The position numbers and the translations under genes were made by a program. From an uncultured Bacteroidales bacterium (GTDB lineage Bacteria > Bacteroidota > Bacteroidia > Bacteroidales > F082): DNA of 64,000 bases. The stretch covers positions 62,001 through 126,000 of the forward strand of contig CAMVCZ010000004.1 in the NCBI GenBank assembly GCA_947166105.1, given 5' to 3'. The notes below the pieces were generated by a model. The model was not told the origin of the DNA, did not search any database, and worked only from the letters and a program-made list of their open reading frames with translations. Of this stretch, positions 1 through 8,732 are shown piece after piece (position 1 is the first letter of the stretch; the number at the start of each line of letters is the position of its first letter).

Positions 1-333
1 CATATACTGCGCCGTTGCACCGCTCATGGCGGTGACGGTGTAATAAACAGGGTTGGTAAAGTCTTGAGTCACGCCCGATTTAGGCTCGATGGTGGCGTAG
101 TTTGAAATGATAATGGTCGGCGTCAGATGGGTCACATCCGTTCCTGCAGGGAAATCCAACCTCACCATCTTGTTGTCCTCGTCAACAGTGCCGTAAACAC
201 TGTCCACTTTAAATTCCAAAATAAATCTCTCGTCTTCAGCACCTTGGATATAAGGTTCCTTCTCGACATCGCAGGCGTTCAGGAACAACATGGTGGCTAT
301 CAACGCCATACCTATTCTAAATAATCTTTTCAT
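1..333 (-). CDS. Exported surface lipoprotein, DUF5018-like, 3' part outside window
   Basis: The reading frame starts at 333 (MKRLFRIGMAL...) and is open to base 1, so only the first 111 residues are seen. A hydrophobic signal ends in a lipobox LNAC with Cys21, which predicts a lipid-anchored envelope protein. Residues about 37-111 read as a beta-sandwich repeat with 'GTV', 'FPAGTDVTHLTPTI' and 'SGVTQDFTNPVYYTVTA', the pattern I know from DUF5018-type domains of Bacteroidetes surface proteins. Such proteins often have further domains downstream. The ligand is unknown. It is followed on the same strand, upstream, by a DUF6029/TlpA pair, but a shared operon is not shown. Confidence 0.72.
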   Translation of the reverse strand, partial: MKRLFRIGMALIATMLFLNACDVEKEPYIQGAEDERFILEFKVDSVYGTVDEDNKMVRLDFPAGTDVTHLTPTIIISNYATIEPKSGVTQDFTNPVYYTVTAMSGATAQYM

Positions 334-362
334 AGTTCCAATCGTTTAGGTTTAAACATCAA

Positions 363-2102
363 TTAAAAACTCGTTGAAACGGTCAGCGAAACGCCGCTTG
401 AGGCGGGTACCGTGCGGCACACACCGCCCACGCAAACCACACCCTCGCTTTGGCGACCGGCACTCAGCATGACGCGCGTGGCTTCATGGATATAGGTGAT
501 TGTACCCGTGAAGTAATGGTCGCGGTATTCCTCAACGGGGTTGCCGTAGTTCCACTTGTCGGCAATGGAGAACGACCAGTGAGGGGTGATGGAGTATTCC
601 AGCAAAGCGAAAGCCCAATCGCCGCGCTTCTGGAAGTCCTTCTTCTCGCTTTCCTCCACCTCGTAGCCTTTGTGGACTTCGTTTTCCCAAAGTCCTTGAA
701 GTTCAAGGCGAAGGCTCTGTTTCTTGTTGATTTTATAGGTCACGTCAAGGAAACCTATGTTGGCCTTCACCACAGGTGAGCCAGCGTGTCCTTCGATGGT
801 TTCGATGTCGTAATACAAGTTGATGTATTGCGCTGTGACGTGCCAATCCTTGTTGATTTTCTTGTCAATTTCAAAGTTGATATCGCGGAAGAAACGATGG
901 TCACTGATGGCGAAAAACTTGGAAGTGTAGCCCAAGGTGCCCGATTCGTTCAAGGCCATCGCATTGCCATACTTGACGGAATCGCGGACGATGTCGTTCA
1001 CTTGGCTCATGTTGAAAGTGAGTTTTGTGCCATATTTTCCGCCAAGTGCAGTGCCTTTCGGGATGGTGTAGTTCACCTGCAACTGGGCTGCCATCTCGCC
1101 GTTGGGCTGCGTCGAATAGGTGTACATTGACGGCAGGCTATGCGTGTGTGTATAATTAATAGGTGGGATGAAGTTGATGTCGAGGTCGTTTTGCTTGCCC
1201 GTGTACATCGACTTAAAACTCATGTTGTCGATGCGTTTCACCTGCAAAACGGCACCGAAGCCCTTCTGGGAATAACTCAGCGAAGCCATCAAGGCTTGGC
1301 CTTCCTTGTAGATGAAATTGTTGATGGCCGACGGGTCGTTGATTTTGTAGGCATACTCGGTACTGAAGGCAAAATTGCCATAGCCCAAGTTGATGCGTGC
1401 AGCAGCGGCACCCACGTTTTCAGGGATGTTGTAGAACATGCTTTGGTTGACCTGCTTCTTGCTGACGAAACTTCCTCCGATGCTCATTTTGAACTTGGAA
1501 TCGTTGAGTGCTGTGACGCTTTGGTTCAAGTCCCATTCTGCATCCACGCCACGCACGATGCCACGATAGTCGTCGGTGGCGAAATTGCGCTCCAAATAAG
1601 GTGCCCAAAAATAGCGCTGGCGGCCATACACGCCTTTTAAGGTTACGCCTTTTGCGGGACGCAGCACCACACGAGCGCCGCGCAGGGCATTATCCATGCC
1701 CAACGACCACTCCTCATAGGAGCGGAACACAAGGCCACTGCCAAATTGGTCGTAGATGTCGCCCACAGTCATGCCGATGAAACCGTTGTCGTAGGTGGCA
1801 AAGAAATTGGCCAATCCTACGCCGTTCAGTTCTTTTCGGAAACCGTTCATTTCAGGCAAAAATGCCTCAAAACGGATGCCTGCCGAAAAATTGCCGTTGG
1901 CATAATTCACTTTTCCGAAGCCGTTGATACCCAACTTCTTGCCATTGAGGTCGGTGATGCCGATACCCTCATCGAGCATGTAATATTGCGCATCGGTCTG
2001 GAAACTGCCGCTCACTTGGCTGCTTTCAAGCAACGACTGAGCACCCGCCTTGAAACTTGTCGTCAAAGCGAGTGCGAGTAGAACGAGTATATGTTTTCGC
2101 AT
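363..2102 (-). CDS. DUF6029-type outer-membrane protein
   Basis: A 579-residue exported protein. I place the start at 2102 (MRKHILVLLALAL), 11 nt after the stop of the TlpA gene, because a signal peptide begins there and AGGA lies just before it; the longer frame to 2171 would prepend a highly basic stretch. The signal peptide ends near FKAGAQ. The rest is rich in alternating hydrophobic strands and ends in Phe, as outer-membrane barrels do. The segment FGSGLVFRSYEEWSLGMDN followed by ALRGARVVLRP is, from memory, the hallmark of DUF6029, a Bacteroidetes family of unknown function. Pairing with a TlpA-like thioredoxin suggests a role in envelope redox or cell-surface assembly, but this is inference. 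Confidence 0.75.
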   Translation of the reverse strand: MRKHILVLLALALTTSFKAGAQSLLESSQVSGSFQTDAQYYMLDEGIGITDLNGKKLGINGFGKVNYANGNFSAGIRFEAFLPEMNGFRKELNGVGLANFFATYDNGFIGMTVGDIYDQFGSGLVFRSYEEWSLGMDNALRGARVVLRPAKGVTLKGVYGRQRYFWAPYLERNFATDDYRGIVRGVDAEWDLNQSVTALNDSKFKMSIGGSFVSKKQVNQSMFYNIPENVGAAAARINLGYGNFAFSTEYAYKINDPSAINNFIYKEGQALMASLSYSQKGFGAVLQVKRIDNMSFKSMYTGKQNDLDINFIPPINYTHTHSLPSMYTYSTQPNGEMAAQLQVNYTIPKGTALGGKYGTKLTFNMSQVNDIVRDSVKYGNAMALNESGTLGYTSKFFAISDHRFFRDINFEIDKKINKDWHVTAQYINLYYDIETIEGHAGSPVVKANIGFLDVTYKINKKQSLRLELQGLWENEVHKGYEVEESEKKDFQKRGDWAFALLEYSITPHWSFSIADKWNYGNPVEEYRDHYFTGTITYIHEATRVMLSAGRQSEGVVCVGGVCRTVPASSGVSLTVSTSF

Positions 2103-2113
2103 AACTTCCTGAT

Positions 2114-2617
2114 TTACTTTTTCTTCTTTGCGATTTTCAGAATCTCTTCGTAAAGTTCGTCTTCGGCACATTCGAAGTAGCCAGTGTGTTGATAGACGAT
2201 TTTGCCGTTGCCATCAATCAGGAAAGTGTGGGGCGGATTGCTCACGTTCATTGCGCGTTTGAGGTCGCTGTTCACGTCCAAAAGCACCTCAAATTCCCAG
2301 CCCTTGCCTTCCACGGTGGGCTTCACCTTGGCGGTCGAGCGCGAGTCGTCGATGCTGACCGAGTAAATCTTCACGCCGGTTTCGTCCTGCCAATCTTGAT
2401 ACACGTCGTTCAGGGCGTTGTGTTCCTTGATGCAGGGACCGCACCAAGTGGCCCAAAACGTGATGACGATGGGTTTGCCGTTGTTCGACAGTTTTGAAAT
2501 GTTCACATCTTTGCCGTTCAAGTCCTTCAAGGTGACATTCGGCAGATCCGATTTCGATTGCGCATGAAGACCCGTGAAAACCAAGGCCATCAGCACCAGT
2601 GTCATAAGTTTTTTCAT
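2114..2617 (-). CDS. TlpA-like periplasmic thioredoxin-fold protein
   Basis: A 167-residue thiol-disulfide oxidoreductase-like protein. A signal peptide of about 19 residues (MKKLMTLVLMALVFTGLHA) is followed by an AhpC/TSA-Redoxin fold. The active site WCGPC is at residues 58-62 and the cis-proline loop NPPHTF at about 126-131. The family reduces or oxidises periplasmic protein disulfides. A Lys-rich tail closes the protein. It is the first gene of a two-gene unit with the DUF6029 barrel protein 11 nt downstream, so it may act on that protein or on other exported proteins; the true substrate is not visible from sequence. Confidence 0.88.
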   Translation of the reverse strand: MKKLMTLVLMALVFTGLHAQSKSDLPNVTLKDLNGKDVNISKLSNNGKPIVITFWATWCGPCIKEHNALNDVYQDWQDETGVKIYSVSIDDSRSTAKVKPTVEGKGWEFEVLLDVNSDLKRAMNVSNPPHTFLIDGNGKIVYQHTGYFECAEDELYEEILKIAKKKK

Positions 2618-2754
2618 TTTGCTTGTTGATTTAATGATTTAATATTCAATGATTTCAAAATTTCAAATTTCAAGATTTCATGATTTTCGGCTGCCACAAT
2701 ACTTCGACAAACTCAGCAACCTGCGACAGCCCTACACCTCCTACTTCATACCTC

Positions 2755-3750
2755 CTAACTCTCCTCAATCTGACAATACACCTCCAGCAACTTGCAATAC
2801 CGCTCCGCCCTGATGCTCACCTTTTTGACGATGTTCGGAATCAGGACACATTCGCCCTGCTTTACAAAAACCGCGCCATTTTCCCAAACCAACGAAAAAT
2901 TTCCTTCCGTGCAGAGCAAAATCACGAAAGAATCGAGGTTGCTATAGTCCTTTTCCATCTCGCCCTGAAGCTGGAGCAAGTTGGTCACAAAATACTGGCA
3001 ATCAACGACGGGAACGGTCTTGTTCATCACATCTTGCACCTCGATTTTGTACTGGTCGGGGATGGCAAAATCAATGGCCTCAACGGATTGCGGAATGTGA
3101 AGTTCGCGGCTCATGCCCGCCTCATTGATGCGGTCCCAATCGTAGATGCGGTAGGTAGTGTCGGAAGTCTGTTGAATCTCCGCGACCATGATGTCAGGGC
3201 CAAGGGCGTGAACACGCCCCGCAGGGATGAAAAAGACATCGCCCGCTTCGACCTTCTCATAGTTCAATACTTCACGCAAAGTATTGTTCTTCATCACTTT
3301 GACATAATCCATCCGAGTCATTTCGCGATTGAAACCCATCACGAGTTCGGCATCCTTGTCGGCATGCATCACATACCACATTTCGGTTTTTCCATTGCCT
3401 ATGCCACGTTTTTCGGCTAATTCGTCGTCAGGATGCACTTGCACCGAAAGCCAGTCATTGGCATCAATAATTTTCAACAGCAACGGGAACTGTTCGCCAT
3501 ATTTGTCGAACACGCTTTCCCCGACCAAGTCGCCCATGAAAGTTTCTACCAAGTCGTTGATTTCGTCGCCCTTAAAGTCGCCGTTGGCCACTTCGCTCTG
3601 CTCGTCCCAAAGGCCAGAAAGCAGCCACACCTCGCCGCAATTGGGCAGCGAACCAAAGTCCAGCCCAAGTTGCTCCTTGATTTTGCGCCCGCCCCAGATT
3701 TTGTCCTTGAAAATGGGCTTGAATTTAAGTGGATAAAGTACTGTTTGCAT
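2755..3750 (-). CDS. manA: Mannose-6-phosphate isomerase, class I
   Basis: 331 residues, the usual size of short bacterial class I phosphomannose isomerases, which interconvert mannose 6-phosphate and fructose 6-phosphate in the cytoplasm. The N-terminus has KPIFKDKIWGGRK, typical of the family. Zinc ligands are visible in QVHPDDE (Gln104, His106) and in the Glu of KTEMWYV (about 123), with a further His in PAGRVHALG. The conserved AEIQQTSDTTYRIYDWDR block follows. The C-terminal cupin half is intact. It has its own position between the TlpA unit and rsmA on the minus strand, with no close coupling. Confidence 0.93.
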   Translation of the reverse strand: MQTVLYPLKFKPIFKDKIWGGRKIKEQLGLDFGSLPNCGEVWLLSGLWDEQSEVANGDFKGDEINDLVETFMGDLVGESVFDKYGEQFPLLLKIIDANDWLSVQVHPDDELAEKRGIGNGKTEMWYVMHADKDAELVMGFNREMTRMDYVKVMKNNTLREVLNYEKVEAGDVFFIPAGRVHALGPDIMVAEIQQTSDTTYRIYDWDRINEAGMSRELHIPQSVEAIDFAIPDQYKIEVQDVMNKTVPVVDCQYFVTNLLQLQGEMEKDYSNLDSFVILLCTEGNFSLVWENGAVFVKQGECVLIPNIVKKVSIRAERYCKLLEVYCQIEES

Positions 3751-3788
3751 TTTTCCTAAAAATTCGGGGCAAAGATAAAACTTTTATT

Positions 3789-4556
3789 TCATCGACACCC
3801 AATCAGATTCGTCAAATCAATAAATTCCTGCACCAAAAGTTGCTCGGGCCGTTTGTTGAAGACCTCGTTTTCGATGATTTCAGGGCGGAGCAGCGGGCGT
3901 AGTGAGTTGCGCATCGTCTTGCGGCGTTGGTTGAAGGCCTGCTTCACAATGCTCACAAACAGTTTCTCGTCGCAGCCCAAATCGGTGACCGCATTGCGCC
4001 GCATTTTTATCACGGCAGATTTTACCTTCGGCGGTGGGTTGAAAACGTTTTCATGCACGGTGAAAAGATATTCAATGTCGTACCAAGCCTGCATCAGCAC
4101 GCTCAAGATGCCGTAGGTTTTGCTGCCTTCCTTAGCGGCCATGCGTTCTGCCATTTCTTTCTGCACCATGCCGACCACTTCAACGACTTGTTCCTTGTAT
4201 TTCAGCACTTGGAAGAAAATCTGACTGCTGATGTTGTAAGGAAAGTTGCCAATGACGGCCATGTTTTGTTTCCCGAACTGGCTGAGGTCGGTACGAAGGA
4301 AGTCGCCCTCAATCAGTCGCTCACCGAGCATGGGGAAATGTTTCTCCAAATAGGCGATGGACTCCTTATCGATTTCGATGACGTGGAACTTGTCGAGGAC
4401 GTTTTGCACCAAATATTGAGTCAAAACGCCTGTGCCGGCACCTACCTCAATGACGCTTTCCACATCGGGCGACAACTGCTCCACAATGCGTTGGGCGATA
4501 TTTTGGTCAATCAAAAAATGCTGGCCTAAGGCTTTCTTGGGTCTAACATCATACAT
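3789..4556 (-). CDS. rsmA: 16S rRNA (adenine1518-N6/adenine1519-N6)-dimethyltransferase
   Basis: 255 residues. The enzyme dimethylates two adjacent adenines in the helix 45 loop of 16S rRNA. Visible motifs are the N-terminal KKALGQHFLID, the SAM-binding IEVGAGTGVLT (about residues 36-46), and the catalytic motif IV as GNFPYNIS. The C-terminal helical domain ends in QEFIDLTNLIG. A start at 4556 (MYDVRPKK) fits the family. It lies upstream of manA on the same strand with a gap of 38 nt, so co-transcription is possible. Confidence 0.95.
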   Translation of the reverse strand: MYDVRPKKALGQHFLIDQNIAQRIVEQLSPDVESVIEVGAGTGVLTQYLVQNVLDKFHVIEIDKESIAYLEKHFPMLGERLIEGDFLRTDLSQFGKQNMAVIGNFPYNISSQIFFQVLKYKEQVVEVVGMVQKEMAERMAAKEGSKTYGILSVLMQAWYDIEYLFTVHENVFNPPPKVKSAVIKMRRNAVTDLGCDEKLFVSIVKQAFNQRRKTMRNSLRPLLRPEIIENEVFNKRPEQLLVQEFIDLTNLIGCR

Positions 4557-4572
4557 TGTCGTTCATTTATTT

Positions 4573-4740
4573 AACTACAGATTTGACAGATTTTACCGAT
4601 TCATTTCCGAAAATTGTGGGTCGCAAGCTCCTGATTTTTACAGATAGATTATTTGCTGATGGCAGGAATCTGTACCAATTGGCACTTGTGCCTCTGAATT
4701 TCATTGTCGGAAATCTGTTTCATCTGTGTAATCCGTAGTT
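4573..4740. repeat. MITE-like intergenic element with AACTAC/GTAGTT ends
   Basis: A 168-bp non-coding stretch between rsmA and the TPR gene. It begins AACTACAGATTTGACAGATT and ends in the reverse complement of AACTACGGATTACACAGAT, giving imperfect terminal inverted repeats built from short ACAGAT-like units. A similar 161-bp stretch with the same outer hexamers lies at 53707-53867. No transposase is present. Confidence 0.5.
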
Positions 4741-4742
4741 TA

Positions 4743-6590
4743 TTACAATTTTCTGTAGTTCTTTTTCGCTTGCGCGGTATAAATGCTCGTTGGGTATTCG
4801 TCAATCAGTTTTTCGTAATGTTGCTTGGCCAATTCCTTGTTTTTCAAATGGTTTTGCTCAATTAATGCGGCGTGCATCAGGGCGGCATCGGCCATGTAAC
4901 TTTCGGGATATTGCTCCACGATTTGCAAATACAACTGTTCGGCGGTCTCAAATTCCTTTCGCTTTTCGGCAATCTCACCTTTGCGGAACAGCGCATGTGG
5001 CTTGCTGACCTCGTTTCCGTTAGCGATAATCACGTCAAGCAAGGTGATGGCTTCGTCTTCTCGCTGCTGGTAAATCCTATAATCAACACGAGCCAAGCGG
5101 TTGAGTTCCATGCCTGTAGAGTCCACTTCAAGATTGTCCTTTATGACCAACGAGAGCGTCATGGCATCATTGGCGATGAGTTTCGAAGTGGCGGCTTTCA
5201 GCACCTTCAACTGGCTCTCGGCCCACTCGTATTCACCAATGAAATAACGCAATTGGGCGTTCTTGAAACGGGCTTCGTGGCCAAGCGGCTCTTCTTTCAT
5301 GCTCTTGTCGACCTGACTGTATAACAAGGTGGCTTCCCAAACCTCGTCTTCGTGCAGATAAATGTCGGCCAATTTCAGTTTGAGTTCGGCCTTGTCTTGC
5401 TTGCCCCCAACTTGTTCCACCGTTTTCGTCAGCAAAGAAACAGCCTCGTCCGTCTGGTCGAGTTGATAGGCCATGATGTCAGCCTGAATCAAGGTGAGTC
5501 TTGTCAAGTCGTTGGAATTGATGTCGTTATAGGCATCGTTAATGCGCTTCGACAAACGCTCGTATGCTTTTGCATCGGCGTTGTTCTCTGCCTTCAGTCT
5601 CAAATAGTCGGCCTTAATGGTTCCCGTCAATGCCTGCCCATAAAACGGACCGCTTTTGCCCTTGTCCAAAATATAGTCATAGCCTTGCTTGGCAATGTCG
5701 AATTGCTTGTTGTTCAAGCAAATGCCAGCCAAATTATTGATTTGTGCATCTTGGTCGTGGGTCTTGCGGTCGATGCTCTGGCATTGGGCGAGGGCAATGT
5801 CGTAATCCTCCTGTTGCAGGGCAAACCAAACTAAAAGTTGGGCATACTCCAAATTGTCAGGTTTGTCTTGGGTTTGCCGCAGCAGGGCAATGCGCAACTC
5901 GTCCGAAATGCTGTTGTTCACATCGTAGAACATCATGGTTTGCAGGCGGTTACGGATATTGTTGTATTGACCGGGATGGGCTTCCAACTCCAAAAAATAG
6001 TACCTGAACGCCTCCTGATAGTTGGCCGATGACTGGTTGAGGTAGGCTTGGTCCATGAAGAAGGTTTCCTTGCCGTCCAAGAGGGTGTTGCCTTTCTCCA
6101 AAACGCTCATAGCCATATCGTTAAGTCCACGATTTTGGAAAGCATAACTGATGCTGCGAATGATGCCGGCATTGGCAGGCAAGTCTTTCATGATTTCGTT
6201 GAACTGCCTTTTGGCCTTGTCGGACTTGCCTTGCAAAGTGTAGACATAAACGAGGTCGGCAACGGCCTTGTAATAAGTCGGGTTTTTCTTCGCCATCGAC
6301 TTGAGTTCTTTCTCAGCCCTGTCGTAGTCCTTCAAATTAATCAGACATTCGATAAGTTGTTGGAAATAACCCGTTTGTCCCGATTTTTCATAGAGTTTTG
6401 CGTACAGGTCACGGGCTTTTTCGTAGTCTTGCTCGCGGTAATATTGTGTGGCCAATTGGTCATCAATCTGAATCTGCTCCTTCTGCCGCGCATCGAGTTT
6501 CTTCCCCTTGGGCGGCATGTCGACTTGCCCGCTCGCCGAAAGGACGAAGGCGACATTAATCAAAAGAACGAAAATCCAGCGGTGTTTCAT
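4743..6590 (-). CDS. Exported tetratricopeptide-repeat protein
   Basis: 615 residues with a signal peptide of about 21 residues (MKHRWIFVLLINVAFVLSASG). The rest is a long alpha-helical array of TPR-type units, for example ATQYYREQDYEKARDLYAKL and a C-terminal set with FRKGEIAEKRKEFETAEQLY and ADAALMHAALIEQ. No enzymatic motif is visible. TPR proteins serve as scaffolds; the C-terminal repeats resemble those of YbgF/BamD-like envelope proteins, but assignment to a complex would be a guess. It follows the lipoprotein gene at 6597-7112 by 6 nt, so the two are almost certainly co-transcribed. Confidence 0.8.
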   Translation of the reverse strand: MKHRWIFVLLINVAFVLSASGQVDMPPKGKKLDARQKEQIQIDDQLATQYYREQDYEKARDLYAKLYEKSGQTGYFQQLIECLINLKDYDRAEKELKSMAKKNPTYYKAVADLVYVYTLQGKSDKAKRQFNEIMKDLPANAGIIRSISYAFQNRGLNDMAMSVLEKGNTLLDGKETFFMDQAYLNQSSANYQEAFRYYFLELEAHPGQYNNIRNRLQTMMFYDVNNSISDELRIALLRQTQDKPDNLEYAQLLVWFALQQEDYDIALAQCQSIDRKTHDQDAQINNLAGICLNNKQFDIAKQGYDYILDKGKSGPFYGQALTGTIKADYLRLKAENNADAKAYERLSKRINDAYNDINSNDLTRLTLIQADIMAYQLDQTDEAVSLLTKTVEQVGGKQDKAELKLKLADIYLHEDEVWEATLLYSQVDKSMKEEPLGHEARFKNAQLRYFIGEYEWAESQLKVLKAATSKLIANDAMTLSLVIKDNLEVDSTGMELNRLARVDYRIYQQREDEAITLLDVIIANGNEVSKPHALFRKGEIAEKRKEFETAEQLYLQIVEQYPESYMADAALMHAALIEQNHLKNKELAKQHYEKLIDEYPTSIYTAQAKKNYRKL

Positions 6591-6596
6591 GGCGGG

Positions 6597-7112
6597 TTAT
6601 TTTTGTTTCTTCAAGGCTTTAAGGTTCTCTTGGCAAGTGCCGAAACGGTCTTGGAAATAGCGCACTTGGTTGCCCAACCTTTCCACATATTTCGCTTCAT
6701 CGTCGATATAAACCGTTATTAATGAATCGGATGGATAATGGATTTCGGCATCGGCACGGAGGCGGTCGAGTTGGCGCAGGGTGGAGTCCATCTCGGCCTG
6801 CATCGCAGGTTTGGTGATGCGGAATTGTTCAATGTAGGCTTGCACAAGTCGCAAAGTCTCAAAAGAATTGTCCACTTGTTCGGGGCTTTGGAATTGCAAC
6901 ATCGAGTCGCAGGCCTTGAAATCCTTTTGAAGGGTAACAAACTCCTTGTTTTCAATGCTTTGCAAGGTTTTCATATCGGCTTGCACCTGCTTTTTCAGGT
7001 CATCGATCCTTTCGATATTGGTCTTGGGTGCATTGTGGCAGCCGCCCAAGGCCAAAACTATGGCCACCAAGCCGCCAACGAGCATCGTTTTTGTCATTAA
7101 TCTCAGATTCAT
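6597..7112 (-). CDS. Coiled-coil lipoprotein, function unknown
   Basis: 171 residues. The signal sequence ends in a lipobox LGGC with Cys25, so it should be lipid-anchored. The mature part is nearly all helical and charged (for example IDDLKKQVQADMKTLQSIEN), with a second Cys pair far apart (CDSM and GTCQEN). I do not recognise the family. A start at 7097 (MTKTMLV) is an alternative. The gene is coupled to the TPR protein 6 nt downstream, which suggests a shared envelope role. A -7 box TATTTTTG lies at 7139-7146 on the minus strand. Confidence 0.7.
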   Translation of the reverse strand: MNLRLMTKTMLVGGLVAIVLALGGCHNAPKTNIERIDDLKKQVQADMKTLQSIENKEFVTLQKDFKACDSMLQFQSPEQVDNSFETLRLVQAYIEQFRITKPAMQAEMDSTLRQLDRLRADAEIHYPSDSLITVYIDDEAKYVERLGNQVRYFQDRFGTCQENLKALKKQK

Positions 7113-7138
7113 GGAATCGGTTGTTGTTGATTAGAGCG

Positions 7139-7168
7139 CAAAAATACAAAAATCCCGACTATCGCAAT
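7139..7168 (-). promoter_or_regulatory. Promoter of lipoprotein-TPR operon
   Basis: On the minus strand ATTG is followed after 18 nt by TATTTTTG (7139-7146), close to the Bacteroidetes -33/-7 consensus and about 27 nt before the start codon at 7112. Confidence 0.5.
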
Positions 7169-7191
7169 GATGGCCGGGATTAGTTTTATGT
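7158..7191 (-). terminator. Rho-independent terminator after rpmA
   Basis: Downstream of rpmA the minus strand forms a stem AATCCCG/CGGGATT followed by TTTTTG. It overlaps the promoter region of the next operon. Confidence 0.65.
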
Positions 7192-7201
7192 TGCGAAATG
7201 C

Positions 7202-7474
7202 TTATTCGGTGACTTGACCTTCGACGGGGAGGATGGAGACGAAAGACTTGCCTTCTCTCTTCTTCCTGAACTCGACGATGCCATCACATAAAGCATATAA
7301 CGTGTGGTCTCTGCCCATGCCGACATTCTTGCCGGGATAGTGCTTCGTGCCGCGCTGACGCACGATGATGTTGCCAGCGATGGCGGCTTGTCCACCGAAA
7401 AGTTTCACTCCGAGTCGCTTACTCGCTGACTCACGACCGTTCTCAGAACTACCTACACCTTTTTTGTGTGCCAT
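7202..7474 (-). CDS. rpmA: Ribosomal protein bL27
   Basis: 90 residues, with the typical N-terminus [16 protein letters not shown] and the core [19 protein letters not shown]. bL27 sits near the peptidyl-transferase centre of the large subunit. There is no Firmicutes-type cleavable N-terminal extension. It follows rplU by 23 nt, the usual rplU-rpmA order. Confidence 0.97.
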   Translation of the reverse strand: MAHKKGVGSSENGRESASKRLGVKLFGGQAAIAGNIIVRQRGTKHYPGKNVGMGRDHTLYALCDGIVEFRKKREGKSFVSILPVEGQVTE

Positions 7475-7497
7475 ATCTCTTTAGTTTTTTCGGGTTT

Positions 7498-7809
7498 TTA
7501 TTCAGTGATGTTCTCAATTTGAATCTGGCTCAGATACTGACGGTGACCGTTAGACTTCTGATAGCCTTTTCTTCTCTTCTTCTTGAAAACGATAATCTTG
7601 TTGCCCTTGCAATGCTGCAACACAGTGGCTTCGACATTGGCGCCGGCTACCGTCGGGGCTCCCACTTTCGTCGAACCTTCGTTTCCGATTAATAATACCT
7701 TGTCGAAAGAAACCTTGCTTCCTTCTTCTTCGTGCAGTCTGTTGACGAAAATCTGTTGTCCCTTCGTCACTTTGAACTGTTGTCCTGCGATTTCTACTAT
7801 TGCGTACAT
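7498..7809 (-). CDS. rplU: Ribosomal protein bL21
   Basis: 103 residues starting MYAIVEIAGQQFKVTKGQQ at 7809, which is where bL21 normally starts; an in-frame extension to 7878 would run over the -7 box at 7858-7865 and is excluded. The protein binds 23S rRNA early in large-subunit assembly. The C-terminal KKRRKGYQKSNGHRQ is characteristic. Confidence 0.97.
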   Translation of the reverse strand: MYAIVEIAGQQFKVTKGQQIFVNRLHEEEGSKVSFDKVLLIGNEGSTKVGAPTVAGANVEATVLQHCKGNKIIVFKKKRRKGYQKSNGHRQYLSQIQIENITE

Positions 7810-7857
7810 TTCTCGATATCTTTTAATTAGATACTGACTCTCTATTTTTTCGGACTG

Positions 7858-7887
7858 CAAAAATACAACTTTTTTCAATCGGTCAAG
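7858..7887 (-). promoter_or_regulatory. Promoter of rplU-rpmA
   Basis: The minus strand has CTTG, an 18-nt spacer, then TATTTTTG (7858-7865), about 49 nt before the rplU start. The -7 box is consensus and the -33 box weak. Confidence 0.5.
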
Positions 7888-8029
7888 ATTTTCTTTTCGT
7901 TTTTCTCAACTTTTTTCTTCACTTTCTGGATTTTCAAACATATATTTTTCATTATCAGTATTTTACAATATCTTCAAAATCGTCCGAATTGGATTCTAAA
8001 CACCTCTACCCCACCCGTTTTTCAATACT

Positions 8030-8063
8030 TTTGGACGGCGTTTTACAAAATTGCGTACCTTTG
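8030..8063 (+). promoter_or_regulatory. Promoter of ECF sigma gene
   Basis: TTTG at 8030-8033 and TACCTTTG at 8056-8063, spacer 22 nt: a housekeeping-type Bacteroidetes promoter. The expected transcript start near 8070 rules out translation starts before 8088. Confidence 0.6.
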
Positions 8064-8087
8064 CCGTCGGTTTTGTCCGCCGCATTA

Positions 8088-8645
8088 ATGACATTAATTG
8101 CAATGAACGAAAGCGAACTGAGCATTTTGGTCGAAAAGATGAAGGCTGGCGACAGGGAATCGTTCAACCAGATTTTCCGCCGCTACTACACGCCTTTGGT
8201 GCGCTTTTGCATCCGTTTTGTCGGCGACCAAGACGAAGCCGCCGAAATCGTTCAGGACCTGTTCGTCAAGTTGTGGACGGGCCGCCAAAAACTGTCCATT
8301 TCCTCCTCGCTCGATTCCTACCTGATGAGTGCGGTGCGCAATTCGGCGCTCACCTATATTAATAAAGAGCGCGCCCACGCCGAAGCCCACTTGCGGATTT
8401 ACAGCAACGAAACAGACGAAGCCGACCCTTCGGAAACGCTGCAATCCAACAATTTGGAATCGTCCTACCAAAAAATCCTGTCCGACATGCCCCCGAAACG
8501 CCGCGAAGTATTCCTCGCCAGCCGTTTCGATGGACTAAAATACGCCGAAATCGCAATGAAATTGGGGCTTTCGCAAAAGACCGTTGAGGCCCACATGAGC
8601 GCGGCCATCAAGCAACTTAGGGAAGGGCTAAAGGATTATATTTGA
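8088..8645 (+). CDS. ECF-type RNA polymerase sigma factor
   Basis: 185 residues from ATG 8088 (180 if 8103, MNESELSIL, is used). Region 2 spans roughly residues 20-90, with RYYTPLVRFCIRFVG and AAEIVQDLFVKLW. Region 4 has the helix-turn-helix YAEIAMKLGLSQKTVEAHMS near the C-terminus. This is the short ECF class that in Bacteroidetes is controlled by FecR-type anti-sigma factors. The next gene, 87 nt downstream, encodes exactly such a protein. The likely regulon is the STN protein and the two T9SS proteins that follow, though no ECF-specific promoter was identified. Confidence 0.92.
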   Translation: MTLIAMNESELSILVEKMKAGDRESFNQIFRRYYTPLVRFCIRFVGDQDEAAEIVQDLFVKLWTGRQKLSISSSLDSYLMSAVRNSALTYINKERAHAEAHLRIYSNETDEADPSETLQSNNLESSYQKILSDMPPKRREVFLASRFDGLKYAEIAMKLGLSQKTVEAHMSAAIKQLREGLKDYI

Positions 8646-8732
8646 GTGACTTAAGAAAAACTTCAAAATATTTCAAAAAAGACTAAGGGTAAAAGAGAAG
8701 TTGTTAGTCTTATTGATGTAAACGAAATAAGA